NCBI GenBank assembly: GCA_028023455.1
Contig: JAQFVV010006256.1
Coordinates: 1,180,001 to 1,244,000, forward strand
Direction: 5' to 3'
Source: Epiperipatus broadwayi
Taxonomy: Eukaryota; Onychophora; Udeonychophora; Euonychophora; Peripatidae
Length of the DNA: 64,000 bases
Shown: positions 1 to 13,369 of the stretch, one piece after another
Numbering within the stretch: the stretch's first letter is position 1
How the letters are laid out: each line of letters begins with the position of its first letter
The notes under the pieces: model-generated
Told to the model about the DNA's origin: nothing
Seen by the model: only the letters and a program-made list of their open reading frames with translations
Database searches by the model: none
Translations under genes and position numbers: made by a program

Positions 1-1161
1 AATCTAAAGACATTCAGGATGTTTCACAATTGGCCGTTTTTGTCCGCTATGCATCTGCAGATGTAAATGTGATTAGACCTACTAGCTCTTACCAAAACAA
101 CTCTCAGTATTGATGTCAAAAATGTGCTTGATGAGGTAATAAAGAGATTTGAATTGCCTCGTGATAAACTTGTGAGTGTTGTGATTGACAGAGCACTTGC
201 AATGATAGAGAAAAAATTAAGTCTTTTAAACAACAATCCTAAAATTTTATGTTTTGTACATCTTCACTGCATAATTACTGTGAACATCTCATGTATGGAA
301 GATTGTTTTGCAGATTGTGAATTTAATTAGAACAACTGCTAAAACACACTGTCAATTTAAGAACTTTTTAGAAGAGTTAAGTAATGAAACAGATGAACTG
401 CTCAGTGATCTCTTCCTATTATCTGTTAATAAGATGGTTATCCATTCACAATGTTTTGAGCCATTTTGTGGAACTATAAATCCTATCACAACATTTTTAA
501 AAGAAAAAGGAAAAAATAAATAAATTCAGAATTAAAAAATAAACTTGGCTTTCTGACAATGTTCCTTACAGACATTATGGAATATTTGCAAACACTTAAT
601 TTGGCTTTACAAGAAAAGGAAAAAATGATTAGTGATTTGTCACAAACTATATTTAAATTTGAAACTAAATTTTGGCTTTTTGTGCATGATCTTAATTATT
701 TTCCATGAATAAAAGTAAATATAATTAATATCAAAAAAGAAAAATTAGATGAATATAAAGAAAAATTGGAAGGATTGCAAACAGATGTCAAATGTAGGTT
801 TGATGATTTGAAAAGTTTTAAATCTACATTTGTATATTTTGTGAATCCATTTATTGGTGATATTACTGAAGACAGATTTCTAATTTTTAAAATAACACTT
901 GTTGAAAAAGCAGTTGAAGAATTGTAGTTATTAGAGATGACAGAGAATCAGGCATTGCAAATGCATCACAAATCTAGTTCTCTAATTGAATTTTGGAAAC
1001 TCATGACAAAATCAAAATATCTACATTTAAAGAAAGCTGTTTGCCATCTAATTTCAATTTTTGGTACAACATATTGCTATGAATCATTGTCCACAATGAA
1101 ATTCGTGAAGTCAAAATATTATTCACAGTTGATCAATTGGCATCTCTCAGAATTGCTGTGA
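1..1161 (+). pseudogene. Decayed hAT transposase (GTF2IRD2/ZBED5-like type), 3' portion
   Basis: Reading across frames on the plus strand gives a recognisable hAT transposase of the domesticated GTF2IRD2/ZBED5/SCAND3-like type. Peptides include KDIQDVSQLAVFVRYAS near 5-60, DKLVSVVIDRALAM near 160-210, an HCII segment near 265, TTAKTHCQFKNFLEEL near 333-380, and the C-terminal dimerisation (hATC) segment FGTTYCYESLSTMKFVKSKY near 1060-1120, ending in a stop at 1159-1161. Frameshifts and stops break it into pieces of 124-330, 308-523 and 937-1161. The N-terminal part lies outside the window. I found no terminal inverted repeat just after the stop, so the 3' end of the element is not defined. 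It belongs to the same broad transposase type as the element at 12957-15580, but is a separate and older-looking copy. Inactive. Confidence 0.85.
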
Positions 1162-4100
1162 ACAGCTTTAACAAATTATATATCAAATTTTCAAAGATTT
1201 GACCAAAAGTCTTCATTAAATGTTATATTTTTTATTAATGAATTTTTATTATATTTTATTTTTATTATTAAAATTTTGAAATATATTTTATATTTTATTT
1301 CTCTTAATTATATTTCCATAAATATTTTATACAGCACTTAAAACTTGTGTAGAATGTCATCATATTATTTAAATTAAATAAAATTTGACTATATGTATTT
1401 ATTTTTGTGTACTTAATATGGTGTGGCTTTTTACAATATATAAAAAACCGGCATGCAGCTCTTATTTATTTCATGTAGGAACACCTCTTGTATATATAAT
1501 TGAGAAATTTTATTTACAAGTTTTATTAACTTTAAATGAGAGAAAATGTATATTCAGTGTAGAAACTTGCTATTTTATCCAATTTTTTACCCTCCCCTTA
1601 CTTTAAAAAAAAAAAAAAAAATGTAAACATTATTTTGATATTTTTTTTACTATAATTTTGTTTATTATTAAGAAAATAAACCATAGACTATATACATATC
1701 AATGCTCCTTTTTATTTCCATTTTTCTCTGTCAGTTTACTCAAAAACTAAAAAATAATAAATAATTATTCTAATTATAAATTATTTTGTACATTATATAT
1801 AATTTACTAATCATTATTGTAATTAATATGTGTCTTTGTTTTTACTAGACATGTATTTTACATTATAGTATTTATATCATGAGTGATGGTTCTATATACA
1901 TGTTTTTAATATATAAATTTTATATTATATATGCCTTTTTTTCTTCATCTTTGATATTATATTTGTACACACACAATCATATATAATAAGCTTAATATAT
2001 AAAATTGTTCTATTAAATTATAAATTGTTTGTTAGAAGTATTTCATTGAAATAAAAAAATTAAATTGAAAAGAGTGTAAAAAATAGTTTTAGTGGATATG
2101 TGATTTGTAAATAATTGATAATGAATATATATTTGTTGACAAATAGAAATAATGAATTGTACTGAAAATTAGGTTATTATAAATTTGTAAATAAATTATT
2201 ATTTCGATTATTTTATATGAAAATTGTCAGATCTGAATATCAATTTTATATTCCATTTCACCCAGAAATAACTCCTTCTTGATTTGGCCAAGGATTATAA
2301 AAAAGAAGTGATGTATTGATCACTTTAACCATTAAATTTTATGAAGAAAATCTTTTAAATCAATTACACAGAAAAATAGGATATTCCTTGAAATATTCTT
2401 GATAGTATTTATCAGGTGGTGCCAGAGTTTGATGATGATTATAAACACCAGCCTGAAAGATGAAGAAAATATATTTCATTTATTAACATGAATATTGGTG
2501 GATGCAAAGAAAAATCATCTCAATGTACCTCACTTATTATAATATAGAAACGTAAATTTATATATTTATTTAAAACATATCAAAAAAATATTCTCTCATA
2601 CAATTGGAATATGAAAATTTTTTTTACCACATTACACTCTCTCACTAAACATTATTTAATGACTGACTTCAAATCTAACTCATAAAAATATAATAAACCT
2701 TTACTTATTTCTCAAATATAAATTAAAAATTCTAATATTAATTGTTCTACTTAGAAAGATGTACTATCAGGAATAGTGCATAATATCTTAAACATATTTA
2801 AATACACTACTTCTGTGTCTTTATTTTATCTATTTCTATGAGCCAGGATAGAAAAAAATCTCTCAAGTTAATTCTTTACCTTTGCATGTTAAAAATACTT
2901 ACATCATTTGGTTAACTTCTGATGTATATTATATACATACTAATCTACATAAAAAAAACCAACTCCCTTTTTCAACTTACAATATGCATGTGCTCTATTT
3001 ATCCATAAATATCTTTCTGAACTATTTATTTTTTTAAAATTATTAAACTAAAATTTATATATATATATATTTTAAATACTATTTTGTAAGTGCATGTATT
3101 TATACACATTAAAATGATGTTTGTGTAAACATTTGATGTGTTATGTTTAATGTACGTGAATCTATCTATATATGTGTTTCCATTCAATGCAGTTAAATTT
3201 ATCTTTTAGTTTTGATTTATTTTCTCTTTAATTATTGATTTAATTAATTATGTAACAGTACAGATGTGAAGCATAGCAGAGATTATGTCAATCAACATCC
3301 TCAAAAGAAAAATAAATAGTCATCCACAAAAGCATCAGTTTTTACGTAGCATAGAAAATTAGCAAAAATCAGCATTGGGAGTAAATAATGTAAGTTGCAT
3401 TTAAGAGATTATAAATGATAAACATAGCAACCCCAGAAATACTCACCAAGAGCTAATTAACAATTAGTTTCTGAATGAATTTAAAAGACAAAATGTAAAA
3501 TCTTAAGTTAATCATCATCTAGCCAATACCAAACTTAGGACATATTATAAAAGAAAATATAATTGCTAAAAAGAAATATAATATCAAAAATGCCATGATC
3601 ATTATATCAATGCCATGGGTATTCAGGTATCATGAGTATGCTGGCATCAATAAATTAATTATCAAATTTATAGAGTAAATTATGTGGATTTTAAAAGTGA
3701 TTTTTATAACTTTAACATCATCCAAATAATTCTACAGAGAACTATCTGGATATCCACATAAATATAGTCATGCATATATATTGTAAATATTGTTATGCTT
3801 GAACTAGCAGTGAGATCACAAAAAAACTAATAACTGTCAATAAGAAAAATTATACAAGTTTAATTTGTTCTATTATTAAATAATTTCACTGAGATAATCT
3901 ATAATCTCTTTAAAGCACAACTCTATGACAAAATCAGCTACACACAATAATAATTCACAAAGTAGACAGCGAGAGATATAAAGACATAAAAAAAAATATT
4001 TTAGAAATTATTTTTTTAAAACAATTATTTAATAAAGTTAATTAATAAATAAAAGAATAAAAAGAATTAAAAACTAATACATATTATTTCATATGATAAA

Positions 4101-5559
4101 TATGATTTCATTTAACACATATAATTATTATTTCTATTTATTCTTCTCAATTAATTAACATTTAATTTATTCCCTTACAATAATCAAGCCCTTATAAAAA
4201 CTTATTTCACACACACACACACACATAAAAACTAACTTTAATCTTCCTTCCTTTTTTCTTTCAAAAATGAGAATGTTCCCATAATATTTTAATCAAGTAA
4301 AACAATATTTTTTCCAACAAAATACCTAATTTCAATTTCCTATAAATAACATTTATAAAAGGAAACGTGCACATTACGATACATTATATGATTACAATTT
4401 TTCTCTTCTTTTTGTACTTTTAATTATCCTTCTTTTGTAGTTTCCTAGTTATAAATCTTTATGGTAGTAGTTTGGTAAATCTCTTGGCTCTTTTTTATAT
4501 ATATATAGTTTTCTCAATAGTTATTTTCATTCATTTAATTTTTTCTTTTCTTTTGCAGTTCCAGATTTATAGTCTAACAATTATTTTCATTTCAGGTTAC
4601 CATTTTCTTTTTGTAACTCCAGATTTCCAGTTTATCATTTATTTTCATTACAGGTTAACGTAAGTTGAGAAAGCCATGATTTTGGATGGACCAATAAATA
4701 AGGCTTGTTGAAAATTAATCTGAGAGATTTTCCTTCTATATTCTATTCCTTTTACTAAAATTGGTTACATGGCAAGGACAATAATGATCAGCTTTTAGAA
4801 AGAGCTTAGTACATGATTCTTGAAAACTCCATACTATTATATTTCTTTACAAACATTATTTTTTAAAACTAAGAGTGAGATCAAACTTTCAAGTTGAGTT
4901 TCAGACTACTGAATTGACCACTATTGTATTTTTTTCCTTTTAAAAAAATTATTCTATTTATACACTAATTGAAAAATAACTTTTAATTTCTTCAGAGATA
5001 AAGATTTTAATCTCTTCTTGTTTTTCATTTTTTCCTATTTATATCCCAGATCTTAATTTCACCTGCACTTCTAATATATATATAAAATGAATTATACAAC
5101 AAAAAAAAATCCTTTTTTTATCTACAACTATGCCCCCCAAAAATCGACAATTTATATTATTATTATGACTCAGAATAATGATTTCATGTATGCAAATTTT
5201 TTAATAAGTTTAATGTAATTAAAATTCATATTTAACAACTAAGTTATCTTGCAATTAACATAAGAAATAATCTCATATTGATTACTTTTCTATTTATTTA
5301 TTTTTTTCATTTAGGTATTAAAATAAAGTATAAGATTATTATTAACATTTTTCTTCTGGAAAACATTTGTAAAAACAGATATTATAAGTGCCTTTCACTT
5401 CACTTTCATCTTCTAATCTGAAGGAATTTTACTATAAAGCTGTACAATAATAGGGGGACCATCATATAAAATTGGAGAACTTATTATAATTATCTGTTTG
5501 TGGATGACAAACTGGATTTTGTTTTTCCAGTTGCCTAATTGTCTTCATCTGAGTAGGGT
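1162..5559. other. AT-rich intergenic stretch, no gene seen
   Basis: About 4.4 kb of AT-rich sequence with only short accidental ORFs (63-73 codons, low complexity). It contains poly-A runs (about 1604-1621) and a short AC microsatellite at 4208-4225. I see no transposon ends, RNA gene or coding similarity. Confidence 0.6.
4208..4225. repeat. (CA)n microsatellite
   Basis: Nine uninterrupted CA dinucleotides in AT-rich intergenic sequence. Confidence 0.9.
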
Positions 5560-6200
5560 AAGATGAACTGATGGAAAATTCCTATTCAGATTGTCCACAT
5601 TATTAATCCTCTCAATTATTCCTGCCCTTTCCCAACCACTATTCTTTTCCATGCTATCTCTTGTAGATTATGATTTCTTTTGATCGCATACTACTTACAT
5701 TAGTCTTGTCCTTTGATCATTGTAATCCTTCATTTTGAAAGTTGAAAGAATAAAACTTCCTTCTTTCAAATCTTTCTTGCATTTATTTGACTCATATTTA
5801 AGGAATTCAGCAATTCTTTGATTTGTTCAATAGTTCTTCTTTTGCACACAATCATTTGGTTCTGCCTTATATGGAATTTTATGTCTAATTATTCTACTTA
5901 GCCATCTGACAAAGTTCAAACTATCAAGGCTTTCAACCAAGGCACCTAGCATAAAAAAATTGAGTATAGAACTCTCCTATACTTTATCTCTTGTGATTCT
6001 TGATACTATATACCAACCTAATGCTCTTTGGTTCAGAATTCACACAATACAAATCATATATTAGGAAATTTTCTGCTTTGTGTGATAATGATGATTTGAT
6101 GATTCCTGGAGGTAAGCACAAACAAGTGCCATACTCCTCCATTCTGTTCAATGAAAATAATTCTCTAAACTATCATTTCCATAGGGATTTTCCCTGCATC
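5560..6200 (-). pseudogene. Unidentified decayed coding relic
   Basis: On the minus strand one frame stays mostly open from about 5940 down to 5560. It reads like real protein rather than AT-rich noise, for example LVESLDSLNFVRWLSRIIRH and, further on, GSFILSTFKMKDYNDQRTRL. Isolated stops and at least one frameshift occur; the upstream part (about 6180-5990) reads in another frame with NHQIIIITQSRKFPNI. Amino-acid use is balanced compared with neighbouring ORFs. I do not recognise the family. It could be a fragment of a retroelement polyprotein or a dead host exon. No start, splice signals or element ends could be assigned. Confidence 0.3.
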
Positions 6201-6209
6201 AATCTTATA

Positions 6210-8360
6210 TAACTTTTAAAAAATCAACTGATACCATTTTGGTATGGCCCATGTTCTTAAATACTTGCTTTCTCTTTATAATTACACTCACTAATTTCCG
6301 TTGGCTCAACTTTGAATCTTATTTAATTTTAGCTTTTGTAATAGCTTTTCACAATACAGTGCTCTCATTTTATTTATTGTATCCTATTGACTAATTAATC
6401 CAACTAGTCTTCAGGCAAAGATCATAGCCCACATAAAACATTTTATAATAAATTTCAAGCTAAAAAAATTCAATATATATTTGACAAGTTATAAATTAAA
6501 AAAAAATATTGAAACGGTATTTGATTTCTTTTTTAAATACATATGTTTTAAAAAGTTTATTAACATTAAAAAAATGCAAGAAATAATGCCCACTGCAGTT
6601 AACACAGAATAATCTAATATTAAGAAAGTAATTTTTTTAAAATAAAAAAATATATAATGCTACCATTCGTTGACATGAACATAGTTACAAACCATTAAGA
6701 ACAGTAAATTTAAAAAAATTAGAATTTTACAACTTTTCATATTCAAATAACTTGACTTCCATTAACCATAAATAATTCTTACTTGGTCAAGGTTTTTCCT
6801 ATTGTTACATAAATAACATATTTCTTCTTTATTCCAATCTGAGAGCAGCTCCTTTGTTTCTAAACCTAAAATGACAAAATATTTTTAAAAAACAACAATT
6901 TTCTTTCCATATATTACTAAAATATTAATAACTAATTTATATATTAAAAATTCTTCAGAAACATTTAATTTAAAATAAAATAAAAGTTAGTCAAAATATT
7001 TTTAGAATATAGATATTCCTTTACTTCTGAAAGCAAAACAACAACAACAACAACAAAACATGCAACAACATTCTTTACTGTAAATTATAGAGAAAGAAAG
7101 AAAAGATATATGTATAAATTAAAGCAATGATTTTTTTCATAATTATTAATTTCATGTGAGCAATATATTTCATCATACTAACTTTAAGATGACTACTACA
7201 CATATAATAAATTGCAGCATAAAAAAACAAAAAATTATATTTCCATATATTCTAACTTCATGATATAATAAATGTAATAAACAATAATAATAAAAAGGTT
7301 AGATATAACTTATACAAATTATTTTTATAATTTCAATAGAATTTCTTTTCAGAAACAGTGTTAAAATAGCATCTTTTATTTGTCATTTTTGAAACTTATA
7401 TATTATATAGAAAATAATCAATAAAGGACTGTAAATAAAAACTTGTTCTGAGAAGAGAGTATTGTTATAACAGAAAATGAGTTTAAATAATAAGAATGAA
7501 ATATAATAATTCTTTAATGTTATCCATGTGATAACAATATATATACATCCTAAATTTGATTATCTAAAAAAAATATTTTACATGAAAGTTGATAAAAAAT
7601 CAAGTCAGATGTCATATGACCTTTCAGTTTTATTTAGATTGATTATTTTATTTCAATTAGTATAAATAAATATTAAACTGGAATTTTTCTAATCTTTAAA
7701 AATTCTAGCCAAATAGTTAAGTAATTCAATTGCAAAATAAAAATTAGCTATTCATCTCTGTACATATTTAATCTAAAACAGGAAACTTTTTCAAGTAATT
7801 CTGGAGATATAATCTCAGCCACATTCAATACCCATATATGATATCCACTATATTCATTCAAGAGTGAAATCTTGAAGACTTGAAAATATAAAAATATTCT
7901 TAACTATTTCACAGAATAAATAAGTTTGAATAAGTTATATATCTGATAAATTGTAAAATTATTTACATGCTCAGTAAAATAATTAGTATCCACCTTTAAA
8001 TATAAATAAAACAGAATACTACAAGTCAGATTAGAAATTTAGTGGATGTGATAGTTATTGGTTTCTTTCTTTGCATCAGTATGAATGATTAGATTAGAAA
8101 AGAATAATTTACTTTAAATTTCAAGTCTAATTTTTATAGCTTAATTCTATTTGACTTCAAAATAAAAATTTAATGGCTTATTATTTATAAATAAAATATA
8201 ATATTTCTAGTGACACTTGAAAGAGTTATTAGTTTGAAATAAAATATGTATAATGATGATATAGCTATTTCTTTCTTTACATTTATATAAATGATTAACT
8301 TCTGCTTTGCAGATAATTAACTGATTATTTGGATAAAAGATGAAGAGGGGCATACTTTAA
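6210..8360. other. AT-rich intergenic stretch with (CAA)n
   Basis: AT-rich sequence without recognisable coding or repeat ends, apart from a short CAA microsatellite at about 7037-7056. Confidence 0.6.
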
Positions 8361-8599
8361 TTTATTTATGTATAGATGTAATTGTTTGATAGTACTATCT
8401 TCAATCTACAATCATATATAATAGTTGAATGTATATATTGTAATGGGCCAGTTGCCTCCACAAGAAAAGGGGAGCACATCTTAATATGGCTGGACCAACA
8501 GTCTTCGGGTAAGATGCTAGAGACAGTGTGATGAAATATATAACCCATGATTGCATCTACCTCCAATGGACTAGCTCTGTATTTATTCACTAAATTTAG

Positions 8600-8760
8600 A
8601 TGCAATTTGGGACGAGTTCACCTACACCTCGCCCCCTTTCTGGCTCCGTTATGCCTCGATATTTGAACTCGGGGAGAATTTGCTTTCGCCTCTCTTCAGG
8701 GACGAACCTATACGAATTAACAACCGCTGTACCTTTATATAGGTTACAATTGATTTAACT
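8600..8760. other. Local GC-richer patch upstream of LINE relic
   Basis: About 8610-8720 is clearly richer in G and C than its surroundings (contains CGCCCCC, CTCGGGGAG and GGGACGAACC) and is followed by a TATATAGG sequence near 8750. It lies just upstream of the LINE relic. It may be part of that element's 5' region, another repeat, or an unrelated regulatory patch. I cannot identify it. Confidence 0.3.
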
Positions 8761-8899
8761 ATTTACCCAAACATTTTTAGTACTATTATATAAGTGTACT
8801 ATATTATACAAGAATGAGTTGTATATGTGTGCATGTTCCAGACTACAGGTTGATCGATGAATGCGAGATGATTTTAATAAACTAGAGACCAGTTTGATA

Positions 8900-10270
8900 T
8901 GAATAAATTCTATAACATTTATTGGGTGACAAAACAAAGTAAAAAATTAACATATTTTAACAATATGAAACGGTTTAATTATCTGTGCCAAGAATGGGTT
9001 TCTATCATATTAATAATTGTACCATTTGATCTTATAAAAGTTTTTACTGTCTCAATTTTTAAACCAAAGGGAATAGAGAAGATTGGGATAATTATTGTGG
9101 AATATCATTATTGCCTACTGATGCTAAAATACTTTCAAGAATTTTGTTGAATAGATTGTTTCGTTTTGAGTGGTAACCAGAGACTCAGTGTGGTTTTAGG
9201 GCATCAAGAAGAATTAGATATGATTTTTGTTGCCAGACAAAATGTAATAAGTGTGGGAACAAAGGAGTGATTTACATATTGCTTTCATCGATTTGGTCAA
9301 GGCATTTGATTCAATTAATAGGACAGGTTTATGGCATTTGAAATTCGTTGATTGTCCACCAAAATTTATTTATATTATATAACTTCTACATGATTGAATG
9401 AGAGAACTGTTATTACTGCAGGTGGAAAATCTGATGCATTTGAGATGAAACCTGATTTCAATCAAGAATGTGTACTCACTCCAACATTGTTCTCAATTTT
9501 TATGATAGTAGTCTTTGGAATTGTTTATAGGCGGTTTGATCAGACAGGAATCAAGATATAATACGGGTTTGATGGTGAAATTTTTAATTTAAACCAATTA
9601 AAAGCAAAAACAAGAACTTCATCTTCTTGAATTCTGGATGATTGCACTATTTTTGTCAATTCAAAAGACAATTTACAGAAAGTTTTTAATGTTTTGAATG
9701 CAATTTATAAAAATCTTAGTTTATTAATTTTGCTTTTTTTTTTTGTGAGCCAATGACAGAAGAAAAATCCCCAGCAACTTTCAGCTTCGATGGCTTTTAA
9801 CTTGATAATATGAACCAGCTTAAGTACTTGGGTAACTTTATAAGTTAGAAAAGTGGATTTAGATGTTCGCAATACAGACTCCAATGTGTTGCAGCTACTT
9901 TTAAAAGTTAAAAGAATATTTCATCATAGGGAAATAACTACTGGAGTTAAATATTATCTAATTTATTGTATGATATGAAACTTCGAGAGTCTAATAAGCA
10001 TACTATAAAGGTATTAGAAAAGTTTCTTTTAAGGATGGTCTGTAAAATTTTAAAAATACAATGGCAAGACCATAAAACCAATCAATATGTTCTTCAGCTT
10101 GCCTAAATGTGATGCTATTGAATACATTAGCATAAAATCACACATTTATTGGATTGGATATGTAAAATGAATAAACAATGGAAGACTTCCTAAAAGGTTG
10201 TTTTATAGTTAATATGAACATGGGTTTCATAGGAGAGGTAGACCCTATCTACTAGAATGGAAAATTACAT
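8900..10270 (+). pseudogene. Decayed LINE reverse transcriptase (ORF2 remnant)
   Basis: Frame-shifted plus-strand reading yields non-LTR reverse-transcriptase landmarks in order. There is a PLFKPKGNRED-like block near 9045-9085, an ETQCGFRASRR-like block near 9178-9215, and a lightly shifted FIDLVKAFDSINRTGLWHL-like block near 9285-9340. AGGKSDAFEMK near 9418-9450 is followed by the template-grip segment LTPTLFSIFMIVVFGIVYRRFD (part) near 9475-9540. The catalytic box is degraded to LDDCTIFVNSKDNLQ near 9634-9680. The C-terminal region includes KVLEKFLLRMVCKILKIQWQDH near 10008-10070 and a shifted RLPK...FY...RGRP block near 10180-10245. Numerous stops and indels make it dead. The LINE clade cannot be assigned safely by eye. 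Neither a 5' ORF nor a clear 3' tail was found. Confidence 0.8.
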
Positions 10271-10274
10271 CTAA

Positions 10275-12948
10275 TCATAAAACCGAAGTTTTAATTCATA
10301 AAAACGCTTTTGAATTCTTTATTCAAATATATACAAATCATTTTATCCATTTGGGATAAACAAATAATTATACAGGTCTGCCGTGGATAAGGAAGCCATT
10401 CTCTGATGGAAGAGAATGCAATGTATGAACAGTAATTCAAAATAACCCAGTTACATTCCCTCTATATACTCGGCTAAGAAACCTATTTCTTTTAAGTTAG
10501 AAATGAACTGTCTGACAAGATCAAAATGGCACATGATAAATAAATTTATATAACTTTATTCATTAATCATTTAATAAATGAAAACACACAATATAAACAT
10601 ATATATTGTATAAATCCATTTTAATGCAGAGAATGTTAAGTAGGTTATAAAAGTGCCATTTAAAAAAAAAATTAAATTTAGGGTCTTTGATAAGCCATTA
10701 TTATTATTATATAAGTAAAAGGACTCAAACTTAGTAAAAGAATGTCCACAGATAGGTTATAAAATGTTTCAAAATTATTTCAAGTATAAAAGTAACAGAT
10801 AAGACTGATATAATTTGTTATTTCACAAGAAGAGTAGATTTTTATCTGCTATATTTAAAAAATATAGTTGATATTTTGCTTAATAAGCATTGTTGTAAAT
10901 CAATAGTAAATAAGACTAGCATAAATATTTAATAAAGTACTTAATATGTTGTAAATAATTTAAATTGCTTAATAATTCTTATTAAAAGTTAAGTGTAATG
11001 TTTAGATGGGTCAATTTTATTCATTATGATATAATAAATAAAAATTATATTCTAAATTGCTTTATTGCATTAAAAATTTTATACAATATATTTTAAATTA
11101 ATTATTTATTTGAAATATATTACAGACATAGTAAGATAAATTTTGTTATAGTATGTCTGGAAAGTTATCATGTGACTGATAGATGTGTGTGGGTGCTTTC
11201 CAGAATTTGTAAGAGAGCTTCAATTATTATTTTTTTAAAAAAATTGATACATTCAGAACATTATAAATAAATTTAAAGACAATATTTTAAGTTAGTTTGT
11301 AAATAATATTTCAACTAGTAAAGTGAATAAAAATTGACACATTAGGTTTAATATTTATTAAAAGTTATTGTTTTACATCATTTAAAATATTTTAAATTGC
11401 ATGAATAAAGTTATGAATATTTATTTAGAATTAAATATTTCTGTTAATAATTTTTATTAAGAGATGACTCATAATTTATATTTTACTTTTTAAAACTACA
11501 AAATTTAATTTATATGCAAATGAGTCAATTGTCTAACTTTATTCATCCAATAGGATTGATGGATAGAAATCAGTATAAATAGGTAAATCATCAATGTCTA
11601 GATGGATAATAACTGGTTATAACAGGTTATGTAATATAACAAGGATTCGTAAAAAAATAATTAAATTATAAAGTTAAATTTTAAATAATATTTTTCTCTA
11701 AGTTTTTAAAAAAATATAAAGGATTAATTACTGTTGGCACATAATGTGTGAATAAAAAAACTACTATTCTCTATTGGGAAATCTCAAAAGCTTAATTCAA
11801 ACCTCATTAGTAATTTATGGAACACAGATTTAGCTTATTAAACGTCGGAGGTAGGATGGCCAAATGCGAAAATTTTGCCAAGATATATTCACATTGAATT
11901 TACGTAAGGATTTTAACATTGTTTCATATTGTATATTTCAAGAAAGTAAACATTTATATTCTAGAAATATATTTAGTGTTATTATAATTAATTTATTGAA
12001 GAAAAAGACAATTTTGAAAAGACAGTATTCTGATACGAATTATACAAAAAGAAAAGTACACTTTGCATTTAAATTGTCAAAATAGAGATGAAACAATATT
12101 ACGTATTATTTAGAACGTTTTTCTTATTATAAATAAGAATGCAATTTTAGTATAATAATTTGTCTTTAAAATGAACAAATGGACTTATCATTACAACAAG
12201 ATATTTTAAAGACACACTGAAATATAATTAATGAATATTGGATGCACAATTTGAATCTCCTGTAATAGTAAGGAATCTCCATTGCTTTAGCTATTTGAAG
12301 AAAAGAAAATGTTTTATTGAAGAATATAACCTTCATGACAAATAAACTGCAACTATTTAGAAATGGAATGTTTTTATACATTATTAATCAACATATAACT
12401 GGAAAAATATTAAATAAATAATAATGTGTTATTTTATTGGAAATATAAAAAATACGAGCTTGGGATACATATACCGAATTTTGATGCAACTGTAACCACC
12501 ATAAAAATCTAGGAAATATGTACATTATTGGAAATATTTTTATTTGCAAAAAATTAATTGTTTCATTTAAATAAATTATTGTCAACTTTGAAACAATATA
12601 CAGAAGACTGTTATTAATATCTTTGTAATTCAAGATTGATGATGTTTTACTTGGATTTTAAAATTCCCATACTTGTTTTTTATAAATCTACATCGTGCAA
12701 AATGGAAGAGAGGGGAAACATTGTACAAAGACTTGAAGTGTGTTGCTTAGTGACCGCGAAGGTTATTTTCTCTCAGGTGTATTTCTGCATGGGAGCCAAA
12801 CAGAACTTTTGGTAAATTTAAACTTTATCAATATTTTTAAAAAAACAACAACAATTTAACATTAATATCTTAAGTATTGTTATTTTATTTCTGTATTTAC
12901 TGAAGGTTTAAACTAACATAGATATTTCTTTCATAGCTTAATTGTATA
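10275..12948. other. AT-rich intergenic stretch
   Basis: No gene recognised. ORFs at 11864-12085, 12166-12381 and 12388-12633 are low-complexity AT-rich frames without family resemblance. A slightly GC-richer patch at about 12695-12800 contains TTAGTGACCGCGAAGG and CATGGGAGCC; I cannot assign it. Confidence 0.55.
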
Positions 12949-12956
12949 GAATAGAT
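12949..12956 (+). repeat. 8-bp target site duplication, left (GAATAGAT)
   Basis: GAATAGAT immediately precedes the left terminal inverted repeat of the hAT element and is repeated exactly at 15581-15588. An 8-bp duplication is the hallmark of hAT insertion. Confidence 0.95.
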
Positions 12957-12971
12957 CAGGGGTCAGCAACC
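12957..12971 (+). repeat. hAT left terminal inverted repeat
   Basis: CAGGGGTCAGCAACC, directly after the GAATAGAT duplication. Confidence 0.93.
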
Positions 12972-13063
12972 TTTTAGTAGTGTGGTGCCGAACTTATGTT
13001 ACAATGTTATTCTGTGTGCTTTACCAATCTTATTATTTATATTATATTATCAAAATTGGTTCA

Positions 13064-13149
13064 GTTATAATGGGCTTCAAAGTTTATATAATATTATAGT
13101 ATATAATATATACTACAATATAATATATACTTTTGAAGTCCATTATAAC
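13064..13149. repeat. 86-nt hairpin inside the hAT element
   Basis: GTTATAATGGGCTTCAAAG at the left is mirrored by CTTTTGAAGTCCATTATAAC at the right, with an AT-rich palindromic loop. It may be a tiny nested foldback insertion or a subterminal structure of the hAT element. Confidence 0.7.
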
Positions 13150-13369
13150 AGGATCTTATATTATTGGTCATTCAGTATTTTAAAATACTTAGAATCATGT
13201 GAAAAGTATCTTTTTTAAATTTGTAATTTTTAACATGCTTATTAAAAATTATATTACAAATTATAAATTACAACTTTTTACCTAAACAAAACATATAATT
13301 TAAATAAGAAAAAAATATCATGAATTCTAATATGATTGGCCATTTTAAAATATTAAAATAAATTAATGT

